Shown piece by piece: positions 16,615 to 25,097 of a stretch of DNA of 64,000 bases. Numbering within the stretch: the stretch's first letter is position 1; every line of letters begins with the position of its first letter. The position numbers and the translations under genes were made by a program. The notes under the pieces are model-generated. The model was not told where the DNA came from. It ran no database searches and saw nothing but the letters and a program-made list of their open reading frames with translations. The stretch is from contig JANQRU010000001.1 of NCBI GenBank assembly GCA_028284415.1, positions 434,001 through 498,000 on the forward strand. Direction: 5' to 3'. This DNA is from Pyrinomonadaceae bacterium. Its GTDB lineage: Bacteria > Acidobacteriota > Blastocatellia > Pyrinomonadales > Pyrinomonadaceae.

Positions 16615-17976
16615 ATGAAAATAAAATTTTATTTCCAAGGAACTGTTTTTTTGACGTTTTTTTTGTTTCTTTTGGCGAATTATTCCTTTGCTCAAATTAG
16701 AAATGTAACTGAACCGCGCGAAGAAACCTTACTTAATGACTTAAAAGTTCTAATTTGGAATCAACCAAACACTGGCAAAGTTACTGTCAAGATACGTGTT
16801 CATAGCGGATCTGCCTTTGACCCTCAAAATAAAACAGGAGCAATGGTTCTGCTGGGAGATATTTTGTTTCCTGAAGATGGAATCAAAAGTTTTTTCAAAG
16901 AAGATTTAGAAGGTAACTTAGAAGTAATTAACACTTATGATTACATTCAAATTAATGCGACAGCAAAAGCGAATGAGTTTGTGACCTTGCTCGAAACTCT
17001 CGCACCTGCGGTATCTAACCCTGATATTGACAAAGAAAAAACTGCTGCGGTAAAAGCCAGACATCTCAAAAAATTGGAAGAGATGGAAAAGAATCCTTCA
17101 TACATTGCTGATAAAGCAATTGCAGAAAGATTGTTAGGTGATTTTCCTTACGGCAGACCTCTTAATGGAACAACTGGAACTATTAATCAAATAGATTTTG
17201 CCGATTTGATCTTTGCTGAACAAAGATTTTTTAACGCTGATAATGCGACTTTGGCAATTATTGGTGACGTAAAATCTGACTTTGCATACAAAGCCGCACG
17301 GAGACTTTTTGGAGCTTGGAAAAAAGGGGATAAAAAAGTCCCCTCAACATTTAGATTGCCCGCAGAACCTAGTGAAGCACCTTTGGTAATAAATGTAGAT
17401 GACGAAAATGTTATTGAGAATAGATATGCAATAAATTCTATCGCTCGTAAACATAAAGATTATTTTGCGACTGAAATTTTGACAGAAATACTAAATGAAA
17501 GATTTAATAAAATGTCCAAACAAAAAGGTCTGGAATCATCTGAAGTCAAAAACCACGCTAATCTTTTGAGAGGATATATAGTTTTCTCTAAAAAATTTGA
17601 CTCAACTAAAATTCCTGCAATTTCAGAATCATCAACAACCTTAAAACTACCTGAGAAAAACGCTCGTCCAAATGAATTTATTACAAAACTATTCACTAAA
17701 AAAATTACGACTTCGGAGTTTTCACAAGCAAAAAATTCTATCTTGAAAAGAATAAATAATAAAGATGATGCCGATATTTATTTGGATATAGATACCTACA
17801 AACTTGGGTCAGCTAAAAAAGAAATGAAGAAAATTGAAGCGGTTTCATTAGCTGATGTTGAAAAGATTGCAAGTCAATTAAGTAAAAATAAAATTGCTGA
17901 CGTTTCAGTTTCCTCTATCAGCAATGAAGTAATACCAGATGCGGTGTTAAGAAAAGACCCGGACGATCCCAAATAA
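16615..17976 (+). CDS. Secreted M16-family peptidase homologue lacking the zinc motif
   Basis: 453 residues. A signal peptide (about 1-26, ending NYSFAQ) precedes an M16 (insulinase/pitrilysin-like) fold: TLLNDLKVLIWNQPNTGKVTVKIRVHSGSAFDP, then GRPLNGTTGTINQI and FFNADNATLAIIGDV. Where active enzymes carry HxxEH, this protein has TGAMVLLGDILFPEDG, so both histidines and the Glu are missing. It should be catalytically inactive, like the non-catalytic partner subunits of bacterial M16 pairs, but no active partner gene is next to it. Probably periplasmic. It runs into ubiE 67 nt downstream on the same strand. Confidence 0.85.
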   Translation: MKIKFYFQGTVFLTFFLFLLANYSFAQIRNVTEPREETLLNDLKVLIWNQPNTGKVTVKIRVHSGSAFDPQNKTGAMVLLGDILFPEDGIKSFFKEDLEGNLEVINTYDYIQINATAKANEFVTLLETLAPAVSNPDIDKEKTAAVKARHLKKLEEMEKNPSYIADKAIAERLLGDFPYGRPLNGTTGTINQIDFADLIFAEQRFFNADNATLAIIGDVKSDFAYKAARRLFGAWKKGDKKVPSTFRLPAEPSEAPLVINVDDENVIENRYAINSIARKHKDYFATEILTEILNERFNKMSKQKGLESSEVKNHANLLRGYIVFSKKFDSTKIPAISESSTTLKLPEKNARPNEFITKLFTKKITTSEFSQAKNSILKRINNKDDADIYLDIDTYKLGSAKKEMKKIEAVSLADVEKIASQLSKNKIADVSVSSISNEVIPDAVLRKDPDDPK

Positions 17977-18043
17977 ATTACTATTAAATCTGTACGTGAT
18001 ACTTCTTTTCAATTTTTGTAAAATGTTGGAAAGAAGTTTTTTT

Positions 18044-18778
18044 ATGGCAGACGCAAACACAAATCAAAAAACCGCTGGCGAGATCGAACACGCAAAAGCA
18101 GTCAAGGAAATGTTTTCTGGTATTGCTACCAAATATGATTTCCTTAATCATTTTCTATCAGTGAATATAGATAAACGCTGGCGTAGGAAAGTCTCTGAAT
18201 CATTATCAGATATACTACAAAATCCTGATGCCAAAGTTTTGGATGTTGCTTGTGGCACAGGCGATTTATCTCTTGAACTTAAAACTTTTGGAAAAGCAAA
18301 AGTCGTCGGGACTGATTTCTGTCGCCCTATGCTGGAAATAGCTAAAGATAAAACCGAAAAACTGACAGAATCAATACCTTACATTGAGGCAGACGGTCTA
18401 AATCTCTCATTTGATGATGAAAGCTTTAATGCCGCTACAATTGCTTTCGGACTGAGAAATTTTTCAAATTGGAAAAATGGCTTGATAGAACTTCACAGAA
18501 TTCTGAAAAAAGACGGAAAGCTTGTGGTACTGGAATTTTCTTCCCCAATTGTTCCGGGCTTTAGACAGGCTTTCAATTTTTATTTTTCACACATCCTTCC
18601 ACGAATCGGTGGAGTTGTCAGTGGTTCGCGTGGTGCATACGAATATCTTCCTGATTCTGTATCAAAATTCCCCAATCAAAAAAAATTAGCTGAGATGATG
18701 CGACAAATTGGATTTTCCGATGTAAAATACAAAAACTTAACTGGTGGCATCGCTGCAATTCACACAGGAATTAAGTAG
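18044..18778 (+). CDS. menG: Demethylmenaquinone / ubiquinone methyltransferase UbiE/MenG
   Basis: 244 residues from the ATG at 18044; GGAAAGAAG lies about 7 nt upstream, which favours this start over a frame opening 16 codons earlier. Family signatures are clear: MFSGIATKYDFLNHFLS, VLDVACGTGDLSLEL (SAM motif I), FGLRNFSNW and a C-terminus near LTGGIAAIHTGIK. The enzyme C-methylates the quinone ring, the last or near-last step of menaquinone (or ubiquinone) synthesis. No other quinone genes are nearby; menaquinone is assumed from the expected lineage. Cytoplasmic or membrane-peripheral. Confidence 0.95.
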   Translation: MADANTNQKTAGEIEHAKAVKEMFSGIATKYDFLNHFLSVNIDKRWRRKVSESLSDILQNPDAKVLDVACGTGDLSLELKTFGKAKVVGTDFCRPMLEIAKDKTEKLTESIPYIEADGLNLSFDDESFNAATIAFGLRNFSNWKNGLIELHRILKKDGKLVVLEFSSPIVPGFRQAFNFYFSHILPRIGGVVSGSRGAYEYLPDSVSKFPNQKKLAEMMRQIGFSDVKYKNLTGGIAAIHTGIK

Positions 18779-18840
18779 AATATCTCCGACGGCGTTGGCA
18801 CTCAAAGCTTTGAATATTCAACTACTTCCGACTTTACTGA

Positions 18841-19821
18841 ATGAATAAGTATAAAATTTTTAATTTTGCAAAGCGACTAGGTTTATTTTTGCTGGTAATT
18901 TTTACAGTTGTATCTCTGGTAACGATTTTGATCGAATTAGTACCGGGCGATCCGGCAACCGCGAGACTGGGCGATCAAGCTACTCCTGAGCAGATACAAG
19001 CTTTTCGTGAACGCCATAAACTCGACCGCCCAGCGTTCTTTTTTACATATTCATCAGAAAAAGGTTTTCAATGGCACGGAAGTAGAAATCGCTATTTAGA
19101 TTATTGGAAAGGTGTTTTACAAGGTGATCTGGGCATCTCTTATGATACAGACAGACCTGTTCTGGATATGATTCTTGAACGTTACCCAATGACCATCAGG
19201 CTTGCCCTTGCCGCACTTTTCGTAGCAATTTTGATCTCTATACCGCTTGGAGTTTTAGCTGGAACTAACAAAAATTCATTGATTGATAATTTTTCATCAG
19301 TTTTCGCTTTGATGGGAATTTGTCTTCCAAGTTTTGTAATTGGTCCACTTCTTGTTTATCTATTTGCCGTTCAAATCAAAATTTTTCAACCATCAGGTTA
19401 TGAATATCCTGAGGACATAATTCTTCCTGCAATAACTTTAGGTGCGGCTTTGTCGGCGATTTTAACTCGTATGGTTCGGTCAAGTGTGATTGAGGAACTC
19501 GGAGAAGATTATGTACGAACAGCCCGTGCAAAAGGTTTAAGCGAACGAATTGTTGTTTATAAGCACGTATTAAAAAATGGTTTGATTCCAGTTGTCACAA
19601 TTTTGGGTTTACAACTTGGTGTTTTGCTTGCAGGTGCAATTATTACAGAAAGGATTTTTAATTTACGAGGTATAGGAACTCTTTTATTGGATGGCATAAA
19701 CACCCGTGACCATCGGCTCGTTCAGGGTGTAGTTTTGGTGATAAGTGTTACATACATTTTAGCTAATTCATTGACAGATATGGTTTATCGTTGGCTTGAT
19801 CCAAGAATCAGACTAAATTAA
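18841..19821 (+). CDS. DppB/OppB-type ABC transporter permease
   Basis: 326 residues. N-terminal membrane helix (about 10-33), then ELVPGDPATARLGDQATPEQ and a periplasmic loop with YWKGVLQGDLGISYDTDRPV, all typical of the DppB family. Five further helices follow, and the cytoplasmic EAA loop reads EDYVRTARAKGLSERIVVYKHVLKNGLIP. Family members import di- or oligopeptides or nickel together with a DppC partner, ATPases and a periplasmic binding protein. Here the partner permease follows after 19 nt, but no binding-protein gene is in the neighbourhood. The family call is firm; the substrate is unknown. Confidence 0.93.
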   Translation: MNKYKIFNFAKRLGLFLLVIFTVVSLVTILIELVPGDPATARLGDQATPEQIQAFRERHKLDRPAFFFTYSSEKGFQWHGSRNRYLDYWKGVLQGDLGISYDTDRPVLDMILERYPMTIRLALAALFVAILISIPLGVLAGTNKNSLIDNFSSVFALMGICLPSFVIGPLLVYLFAVQIKIFQPSGYEYPEDIILPAITLGAALSAILTRMVRSSVIEELGEDYVRTARAKGLSERIVVYKHVLKNGLIPVVTILGLQLGVLLAGAIITERIFNLRGIGTLLLDGINTRDHRLVQGVVLVISVTYILANSLTDMVYRWLDPRIRLN

Positions 19822-19840
19822 TTTTTGCTTTATTTATTGA

Positions 19841-20701
19841 ATGAATAAACTTGCTTACATAGGATTTTTTCTAGCGACTGTCTTTATTTTGACGGCTATA
19901 TTCGCACCGTATATTGCGACTCACGATCCAATCAAAAGATTTGAAAAAATCGAAAATGGTGAATCGGTTTCTAGAAAAAATGATCCTCCCAGCAGAGATC
20001 ATTGGTTTGGCACAGACTCTCTGAGCCGCGATGTTTTTTCTCGAGTCGTATATGGAGCAAGGATTTCTTTATTCGTCGGAATTAGCGTCGTTTCGATTGC
20101 TGGAATTGTCGGTATCATTATTGGCGCAATCGCTGGTTTTTATGGCGGATGGCTTGATAAATTCTTGGCTGGATATGTATTTAATGTATTTCTCGCATTT
20201 CCAGGGTTACTTTTAGCGATCGCAATTGTTGCATTTTTAAGTGGTACAAATCCTTCTGCTACAGATAGAATACGACACCTCATTATCGCTATGTGCATAA
20301 CAGGTTGGGTTGGTTATGCAAGAGTTATGCGAGGACAAGTTTTAAAGATTCGTGAATACGATTTCGTACAAGCCGCCAGAGCTTTAGGTGCAAGTAATAT
20401 ACGTCAGCTCTTTATACATATTCTCCCTAATGCAATTCAACCACTTATTGTCCAAGCTTCACTTGCTATGGCAGGAGCTGTTCTTGCCGAAGCTTCCCTA
20501 TCATTTTTAGGTTTAGGAATTCCACCACCCTCTCCTTCCTGGGGAACTATGATTGACGATGCACGTGGAATTGACACCCTCAGAACTGCAATACATAACT
20601 TGATCTTTCCGGGTGCGGCTTTAGCTCTGACTGTGCTTGCCTTTAATTTTATCGGTGATGGTCTCAGAGAATATTTAGATCCGAAACAAAGAAAAAGATA
20701 G
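19841..20701 (+). CDS. DppC/OppC-type ABC transporter permease
   Basis: 286 residues. The N-terminal helix is followed by the DppC hallmarks HDPIKRFEKI and HWFGTDSLSRDVFSRVVYGARISL. The EAA loop is REYDFVQAARALGASNIRQLFIHILPN and the C-terminal section has EASLSFLGLGIPPPSPSWG. It pairs with the DppB-type permease to form the membrane channel. The ATPase gene begins 2 nt after its stop, so the three are one operon. The length is slightly short of but normal for the family. Confidence 0.93.
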   Translation: MNKLAYIGFFLATVFILTAIFAPYIATHDPIKRFEKIENGESVSRKNDPPSRDHWFGTDSLSRDVFSRVVYGARISLFVGISVVSIAGIVGIIIGAIAGFYGGWLDKFLAGYVFNVFLAFPGLLLAIAIVAFLSGTNPSATDRIRHLIIAMCITGWVGYARVMRGQVLKIREYDFVQAARALGASNIRQLFIHILPNAIQPLIVQASLAMAGAVLAEASLSFLGLGIPPPSPSWGTMIDDARGIDTLRTAIHNLIFPGAALALTVLAFNFIGDGLREYLDPKQRKR

Positions 20702-20703
20702 AA

Positions 20704-21669
20704 ATGTCAGTCATATCAATCAAGAACATCTCTAAGACATACCCTCCGAACTTTCCTCGTCTAAAAAAGTTTTTTCGGATAGCTGTTAATGATGCAGTCG
20801 AAGCTTTAAGAAATGTTTCATTTGATATAGAAGACGGTGAGATATTTGGTTTAATAGGTAGAAACGGAGCTGGCAAAACCACCCTAACAAAGATAATCGC
20901 AACTTTAATTCAACCGACTAGTGGAACTGTTAGTGTAAGAGGGTTTGATTCAGTAAAAGATGATGTGATGGTGCGTTCTTTGGTTGGGTTAGCTACAGCT
21001 GAAGAACGTTCATTTTATTGGCGTTTGACTTGCCAACAAAATCTGATGTTTTTTTCTAGACTTTATGGAATGACTGACAAGAGTGCAAAAAATCGCATCT
21101 CTGAATTATTTGAACAATTGGATTTAGAAGAACTCGCCAAACGTAGATTTTCAGATTTATCAACAGGAAATAAACAAAGATTAGCTGTTGCAAGAGCTTT
21201 ATTACCCAATCCACCAATTCTACTTTTAGATGAACCAACACGTTCACTAGACCCGCTTGCTGCAGCAAATATGAGAAAACTTATCGAATCAATTGATGAT
21301 GTTTCTATACTGCTAACGTCACACAACCTTTCTGAAATTGAAGAATTATGTAATCGCGTCGCCATAATTTCTAAAGGAAGTATTAAAACAATTGATACAC
21401 CGGAAAATTTAAGAACGTCGCACAAGACAACTCAAAAAGTAAAAATCAATTTGAAAGGTGTGCTGGAAGACTCTCTGGGTACACTAAATAATTTAAAAAA
21501 TTACCGAATTGAGGAATATGAAGATGGAATTACACTTACTTTTGACCGTGAAACAGATGATGACTTGCTCGGAAAGACAGTTTCAGAATTAAATCAAAGA
21601 GGAGCAAAAATCCTTGATGTAGAAACCGAAAAAGCAACTCTGCTTGATGTTTTAGAGAGTTACGAATAA
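20704..21669 (+). CDS. ABC-2-type (DrrA/NatA-like) ABC transporter ATP-binding protein
   Basis: 321 residues. Walker A is GLIGRNGAGKTTLTK, signature DLSTGNKQRLAVARAL, Walker B ILLLDEP, D-loop SLDPLA and H-loop LLTSHN. A C-terminal regulatory-type domain (about 235-321) follows. In family terms this is the ATPase that normally drives ABC-2 exporters (DrrA, NatA, CcmA-like), not the OppD/OppF type with the C-terminal oligopeptide-transporter domain. Yet it sits in one operon with DppB/DppC-type permeases. It is either the real motor of an unusual transporter or a separate function. The operon ends in a terminator at 21697. Confidence 0.92.
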   Translation: MSVISIKNISKTYPPNFPRLKKFFRIAVNDAVEALRNVSFDIEDGEIFGLIGRNGAGKTTLTKIIATLIQPTSGTVSVRGFDSVKDDVMVRSLVGLATAEERSFYWRLTCQQNLMFFSRLYGMTDKSAKNRISELFEQLDLEELAKRRFSDLSTGNKQRLAVARALLPNPPILLLDEPTRSLDPLAAANMRKLIESIDDVSILLTSHNLSEIEELCNRVAIISKGSIKTIDTPENLRTSHKTTQKVKINLKGVLEDSLGTLNNLKNYRIEEYEDGITLTFDRETDDDLLGKTVSELNQRGAKILDVETEKATLLDVLESYE

Positions 21670-21696
21670 TCTTATAGACTCAAAAATAAATTAATC

Positions 21697-21724
21697 GTGT
21701 AGGATTCTAGCCTACACTTTTTTT
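21697..21724 (+). terminator. Intrinsic terminator or attenuator touching the pxpB start codon
   Basis: GTGTAGG (21697-21703), loop ATTCTAG, then CCTACAC (21711-21717) and a T run to 21724; the pxpB ATG is at 21725. It ends the ABC operon. Because nothing separates the T run from the ATG, it could also control pxpB expression. Confidence 0.8.
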
Positions 21725-22414
21725 ATGGAATCAAAGAAAAATTACAAGATTTATTCTGTCGGTGAAAATGCCATTACTATTGATTTTGGTAACTTTATTT
21801 CACCTGAACTTAACGAATTTGTAACAAATCTTGCTGACCTTATTGAAAATAATAAATTTGAAGGGTTTATTGAATGTCTCACTGCTTACTCGTCGCTGAC
21901 AGTTTTTTATGACAGCTACCAAGTCAGAAAATCAGAAGAAAAACTTCTCACTGCTTTTGAAACTGTTAAATCACATATTGAAAATCAAATAGAAAAAATT
22001 ACAGATACAAAATCTACAGAAAAGAGAATAATAGAAATTCCGGTCAGTTTTGATGAAAAGTTTGCTTTAGACTTAGATTTCGTAGCTAAAACCAATAAAT
22101 TAGAAAAAAAAGAGGTTTTAAAAATTTTCTTATCCAAAACTTATCGAGTTTTTATGCTTGGTTTTTTGCCAGGGTTTGCATATATGGGTGAATTGGATGA
22201 AAGGATAGCCACTCCACGAAAAAAAACTCCAAGGACTAAAATCCCAAAAGGTAGCGTTGGAATAGCCGGAAAACAAACTGGAATTTACCCATTGGAATCA
22301 CCGGGTGGTTGGCAAATTGTCGGGAAAACAGACATAGAATTATTCACGCCAAATGATAATTCACCGACATATTTAAACGCAGGAGATTTAATTAAATTTA
22401 AAAAAGTTAAATGA
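21725..22414 (+). CDS. pxpB: 5-oxoprolinase subunit PxpB
   Basis: 229 residues, the KipI/allophanate-hydrolase subunit 1 family. Motifs: YSVGENAITIDFGNFI at the N-terminus, RVFMLGFLPGFAYMGELDERIATPRK in the middle, KGSVGIAGKQTGIYPLESPGGWQIVGKT near the end. With PxpA and PxpC it forms the ATP-dependent bacterial 5-oxoprolinase that opens pyroglutamate to glutamate. It overlaps pxpC by 4 nt. The ATG directly follows a terminator T run and no ribosome-binding site can be fitted in front of it, which is odd. No other start codon would keep the conserved N-terminus, so I keep 21725. Confidence 0.93.
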   Translation: MESKKNYKIYSVGENAITIDFGNFISPELNEFVTNLADLIENNKFEGFIECLTAYSSLTVFYDSYQVRKSEEKLLTAFETVKSHIENQIEKITDTKSTEKRIIEIPVSFDEKFALDLDFVAKTNKLEKKEVLKIFLSKTYRVFMLGFLPGFAYMGELDERIATPRKKTPRTKIPKGSVGIAGKQTGIYPLESPGGWQIVGKTDIELFTPNDNSPTYLNAGDLIKFKKVK

Positions 22415-23364
22415 GCATTTTAATCGAAAAAACGGGCGTATTAGATACCTTTCAAGATTTGGGAAGGTTTGGCAGCCGAAAAGAAGGAATCAATCCAAAC
22501 GGTGCGATGGATAAAACAGCTCTACGCTTAATAAATATTTTACTTGGTAATAGTGAAACTGAAGCTGCTTTAGAAATGCATTTTCCAGCCAGCGAAATCA
22601 AATTTGAAAAACAAACCCTATTTGCAATTGGCGGAGCAGACTTTACAGCTAAGTTGAATAAATCTCCAATTGATAACTGGCAAATTCACTTAGCTAAAAA
22701 AAATGACTTATTAAAATTCAAAAACAAACATTTTGGAAATCGTTGCTATTTGGCTATCGATGGAGGATATAAGCTTGATGAATGGTTAGGAAGTTCAAGC
22801 ACTAATTTAAATGCAGAAATTGGGGGACTTGAAGGCAGAAAATTGAAAAAAGGAGATAGAATTGATTTTAATAATACTCAGAGAAGTAATAACTCTATTC
22901 CAAAAATCAAAATTGCAAGGAGTATAATTCCAAAATACTCAAACTTCCCTACAGTCAGAATAGTAAAAGGGTCTGAATATAATGATCTAACAGCATTGAG
23001 TGAACAAAATTTTCTCTCGCAAAGCTTTAAAGTTTCGGCAAATTCAAATCGTATGGGCTACCGTTTGGAAGGAACTGAATTGCATTTATTAGAAAAAAAA
23101 GAGTTGATTTCATCCGCAGTTGATTTTGGAACTATCCAGCTTTTACCAGATGGACAATTAATAATCTTAATGGCTGACCATCAAACCACTGGTGGTTATC
23201 CCAAAATTGCAAATGTCATTGAAAAAGATTTACCTCTAGTGGCTCAGTTAGGTGCCGGAGATGGTATCGGTTTTCACTTAGTTTCAATTGAAGAAGCTGA
23301 AAATCTGAAATTAAAATTTGAAAAAGACTTGAGCTTTTTGAAAATAGGCTTAAAACTTAGTTAG
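22411..23364 (+). CDS. pxpC: 5-oxoprolinase subunit PxpC
   Basis: 317 residues, the KipA/allophanate-hydrolase subunit 2 (biotin-dependent carboxyltransferase-like) family. Typical features are the N-terminus TGVLDTFQDLGRFGSRKEGINPNGAMDK, CYLAIDGGY, SNRMGYRLEGTEL and LADHQTTGGYPKIANVI-like MADHQTTGGYP. It works in one complex with PxpB and PxpA. The start overlaps the pxpB stop by 4 nt (ATGA), showing translational coupling. All family signatures are intact, so it should be functional. Cytoplasmic. Confidence 0.93.
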   Translation: MSILIEKTGVLDTFQDLGRFGSRKEGINPNGAMDKTALRLINILLGNSETEAALEMHFPASEIKFEKQTLFAIGGADFTAKLNKSPIDNWQIHLAKKNDLLKFKNKHFGNRCYLAIDGGYKLDEWLGSSSTNLNAEIGGLEGRKLKKGDRIDFNNTQRSNNSIPKIKIARSIIPKYSNFPTVRIVKGSEYNDLTALSEQNFLSQSFKVSANSNRMGYRLEGTELHLLEKKELISSAVDFGTIQLLPDGQLIILMADHQTTGGYPKIANVIEKDLPLVAQLGAGDGIGFHLVSIEEAENLKLKFEKDLSFLKIGLKLS

Positions 23365-23384
23365 GAATAGCATATAAAAAAATT

Positions 23385-24149
23385 GTGAGTGAAAAACAAA
23401 CAATAGATTTGAATTGCGACATGGGAGAAAGTTTCGGTTCATGGAAAATGGGAAACGATGCCGAACTAATGAAATATCTTTCTTCCGTTAATATCGCTTG
23501 TGGTTTTCATGCAGGTGATGCAACTACTATGCGTGAAACTATTGAACTTGCAATTGAACACGGCATAGCAATTGGCGGACATCCTTCATATCCTGATTTA
23601 CAAGGCTTTGGAAGACGAGCAATGGCTCTTTCTACTCAAGAGGTCTATGACGTAGTTCTATATCAAATTTCAGCAATCAAGGGCATTTGTGAAGCTTCAG
23701 GTGGTAAATTGCACCACATTAAACCTCACGGGGCTTTATATAATCAAGCGGCTAAAGATAAAAACTTAGCTGAATCAATCTCAAAAGCCATTAAATCATT
23801 GGATGAAAATTTAATTCTCTATGGACTTTCAGGCAGTTATTTAATTATTGAAGCTGAGAAAATAGGTTTGACAACGGCTTCTGAAGTTTTCGCTGATCGA
23901 ACATATCAAGCAGATGGAAGCCTTACACCCAGAACTGAACCAAATGCTTTGATTCATAACACCAAAAAAGCAATTTCTCAGGTTTTACAAATGATTCAAG
24001 AACAAACTGTCACAACAACAAACGGAGAAAAAGTTTCGTTGAAATGTGAAACAATTTGTATTCATGGAGACGGTGAAAATGCAGTTGAATTTGCAAAGGA
24101 AATAAACAAAAGTTTAATCCAAAATGGCATAACTATTGGGAATCCATAA
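23385..24149 (+). CDS. pxpA: 5-oxoprolinase subunit PxpA
   Basis: 254 residues, the LamB/YcsF family. It starts at a GTG (23385). The N-terminus TIDLNCDMGESFGSWKMGND is the family fingerprint; ACGFHAGD, GGHPSYPDLQGFGRR and HIKPHGALYN carry the conserved metal-binding and catalytic residues. PxpA contributes the hydrolase half of the ATP-dependent 5-oxoprolinase. It follows pxpC by 20 nt, and its own gene is followed by an M28 peptidase. The order pxpB-pxpC-pxpA differs from the B. subtilis ycsF-ycsG-...-kipI-kipA order but uses the same partners. Confidence 0.95.
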   Translation: MSEKQTIDLNCDMGESFGSWKMGNDAELMKYLSSVNIACGFHAGDATTMRETIELAIEHGIAIGGHPSYPDLQGFGRRAMALSTQEVYDVVLYQISAIKGICEASGGKLHHIKPHGALYNQAAKDKNLAESISKAIKSLDENLILYGLSGSYLIIEAEKIGLTTASEVFADRTYQADGSLTPRTEPNALIHNTKKAISQVLQMIQEQTVTTTNGEKVSLKCETICIHGDGENAVEFAKEINKSLIQNGITIGNP

Positions 24150-24179
24150 CATCAGCTAAAAGTCTCTTAAAAGAATTTT

Positions 24180-25097
24180 ATGAAGGTAATTAATTCGTCA
24201 AAATCAAAAACTTTAACAATCGATGAAAATGTAAAGAAATACATAAATCATATAGATAAAAGTTATTTAATTGATGTTGTCAAAGAGATTTCTATTCCTC
24301 GCCACTTTCAATATGATCAAGCGAATAATGAATACGTAGCTAATTGGATCTATCAAGAATTAGTATCATTTGGCTTTGAAACACATTTTCACGGCAAATA
24401 TTCTAATGTGGTCGCTTACAATCAGAATATAAGAAAAGAAAATTTGATAATCATAGGAGCCCACTATGATAGTGTGCCTAATTGTCCAGGTGCAGATGAT
24501 AATGCTAGTGCTGTTGCAGCTTTATTAGCTTGTGCCAAAGCAGTTTCTGAAATAGCTCCCGATTTACCCATTTGCTTTGTGGCTTTTAATTGTGAGGAAG
24601 ATGGACTTATTGGAAGTTTTGACTTTGTTACAAACTATCTACCAAAACTAAATTTAAAGATTAAACAAGTACACATCTTAGAAATGGTAGGTTTTGCAAC
24701 GGACGAACCAAATTCTCAAGAAATGCCTATAAATTTACCAATTAAAATTCCTACTGTTGGTAATTTTTTAGGAATACTCGGAAATAAAAATTCTTTGGTT
24801 GCAGTTGATGATATTGCTGCTTTAGGAAAAACATATATTCCCGATTTACCAGTAGTAGGGCTAAAAATATATTTTGGTGCTGAAAAACTATTTCCTGACT
24901 TTGGAAGAAGCGACCATCTTCCTTTTTGGGAAAAAAATATATCCGCTACAATGTGGACAGATACAGCTAATTTTAGAAATCCAAATTATCATCAATTAAC
25001 TGATACACCTGATACTCTTAATTATTCATTCCTGCAAAAAGTAACTCAATTGCTTTTAATAGAAGTTTTGAAAAACAAATATCTAACAATTAAATGA
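24180..25097 (+). CDS. M28-family metallopeptidase (aminopeptidase-like)
   Basis: 305 residues, no signal peptide, so probably cytoplasmic. Zinc ligands of M28 are visible: H95 in IIGAHYDSVP, D107 in PGADDNAS, the catalytic/ligand Glu pair in NCEEDG (139-140), an acidic residue in LEMVGF and a His in GRSDHLPFW. The presence of both His95 and the LEMVG acid suggests the two-zinc aminopeptidase type rather than the one-zinc glutaminyl cyclases of the same fold. It lies inside the 5-oxoprolinase operon and overlaps the next gene by 4 nt. A role in freeing or processing pyroglutamyl or glutamyl peptides is my inference. Confidence 0.85.
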   Translation: MKVINSSKSKTLTIDENVKKYINHIDKSYLIDVVKEISIPRHFQYDQANNEYVANWIYQELVSFGFETHFHGKYSNVVAYNQNIRKENLIIIGAHYDSVPNCPGADDNASAVAALLACAKAVSEIAPDLPICFVAFNCEEDGLIGSFDFVTNYLPKLNLKIKQVHILEMVGFATDEPNSQEMPINLPIKIPTVGNFLGILGNKNSLVAVDDIAALGKTYIPDLPVVGLKIYFGAEKLFPDFGRSDHLPFWEKNISATMWTDTANFRNPNYHQLTDTPDTLNYSFLQKVTQLLLIEVLKNKYLTIK

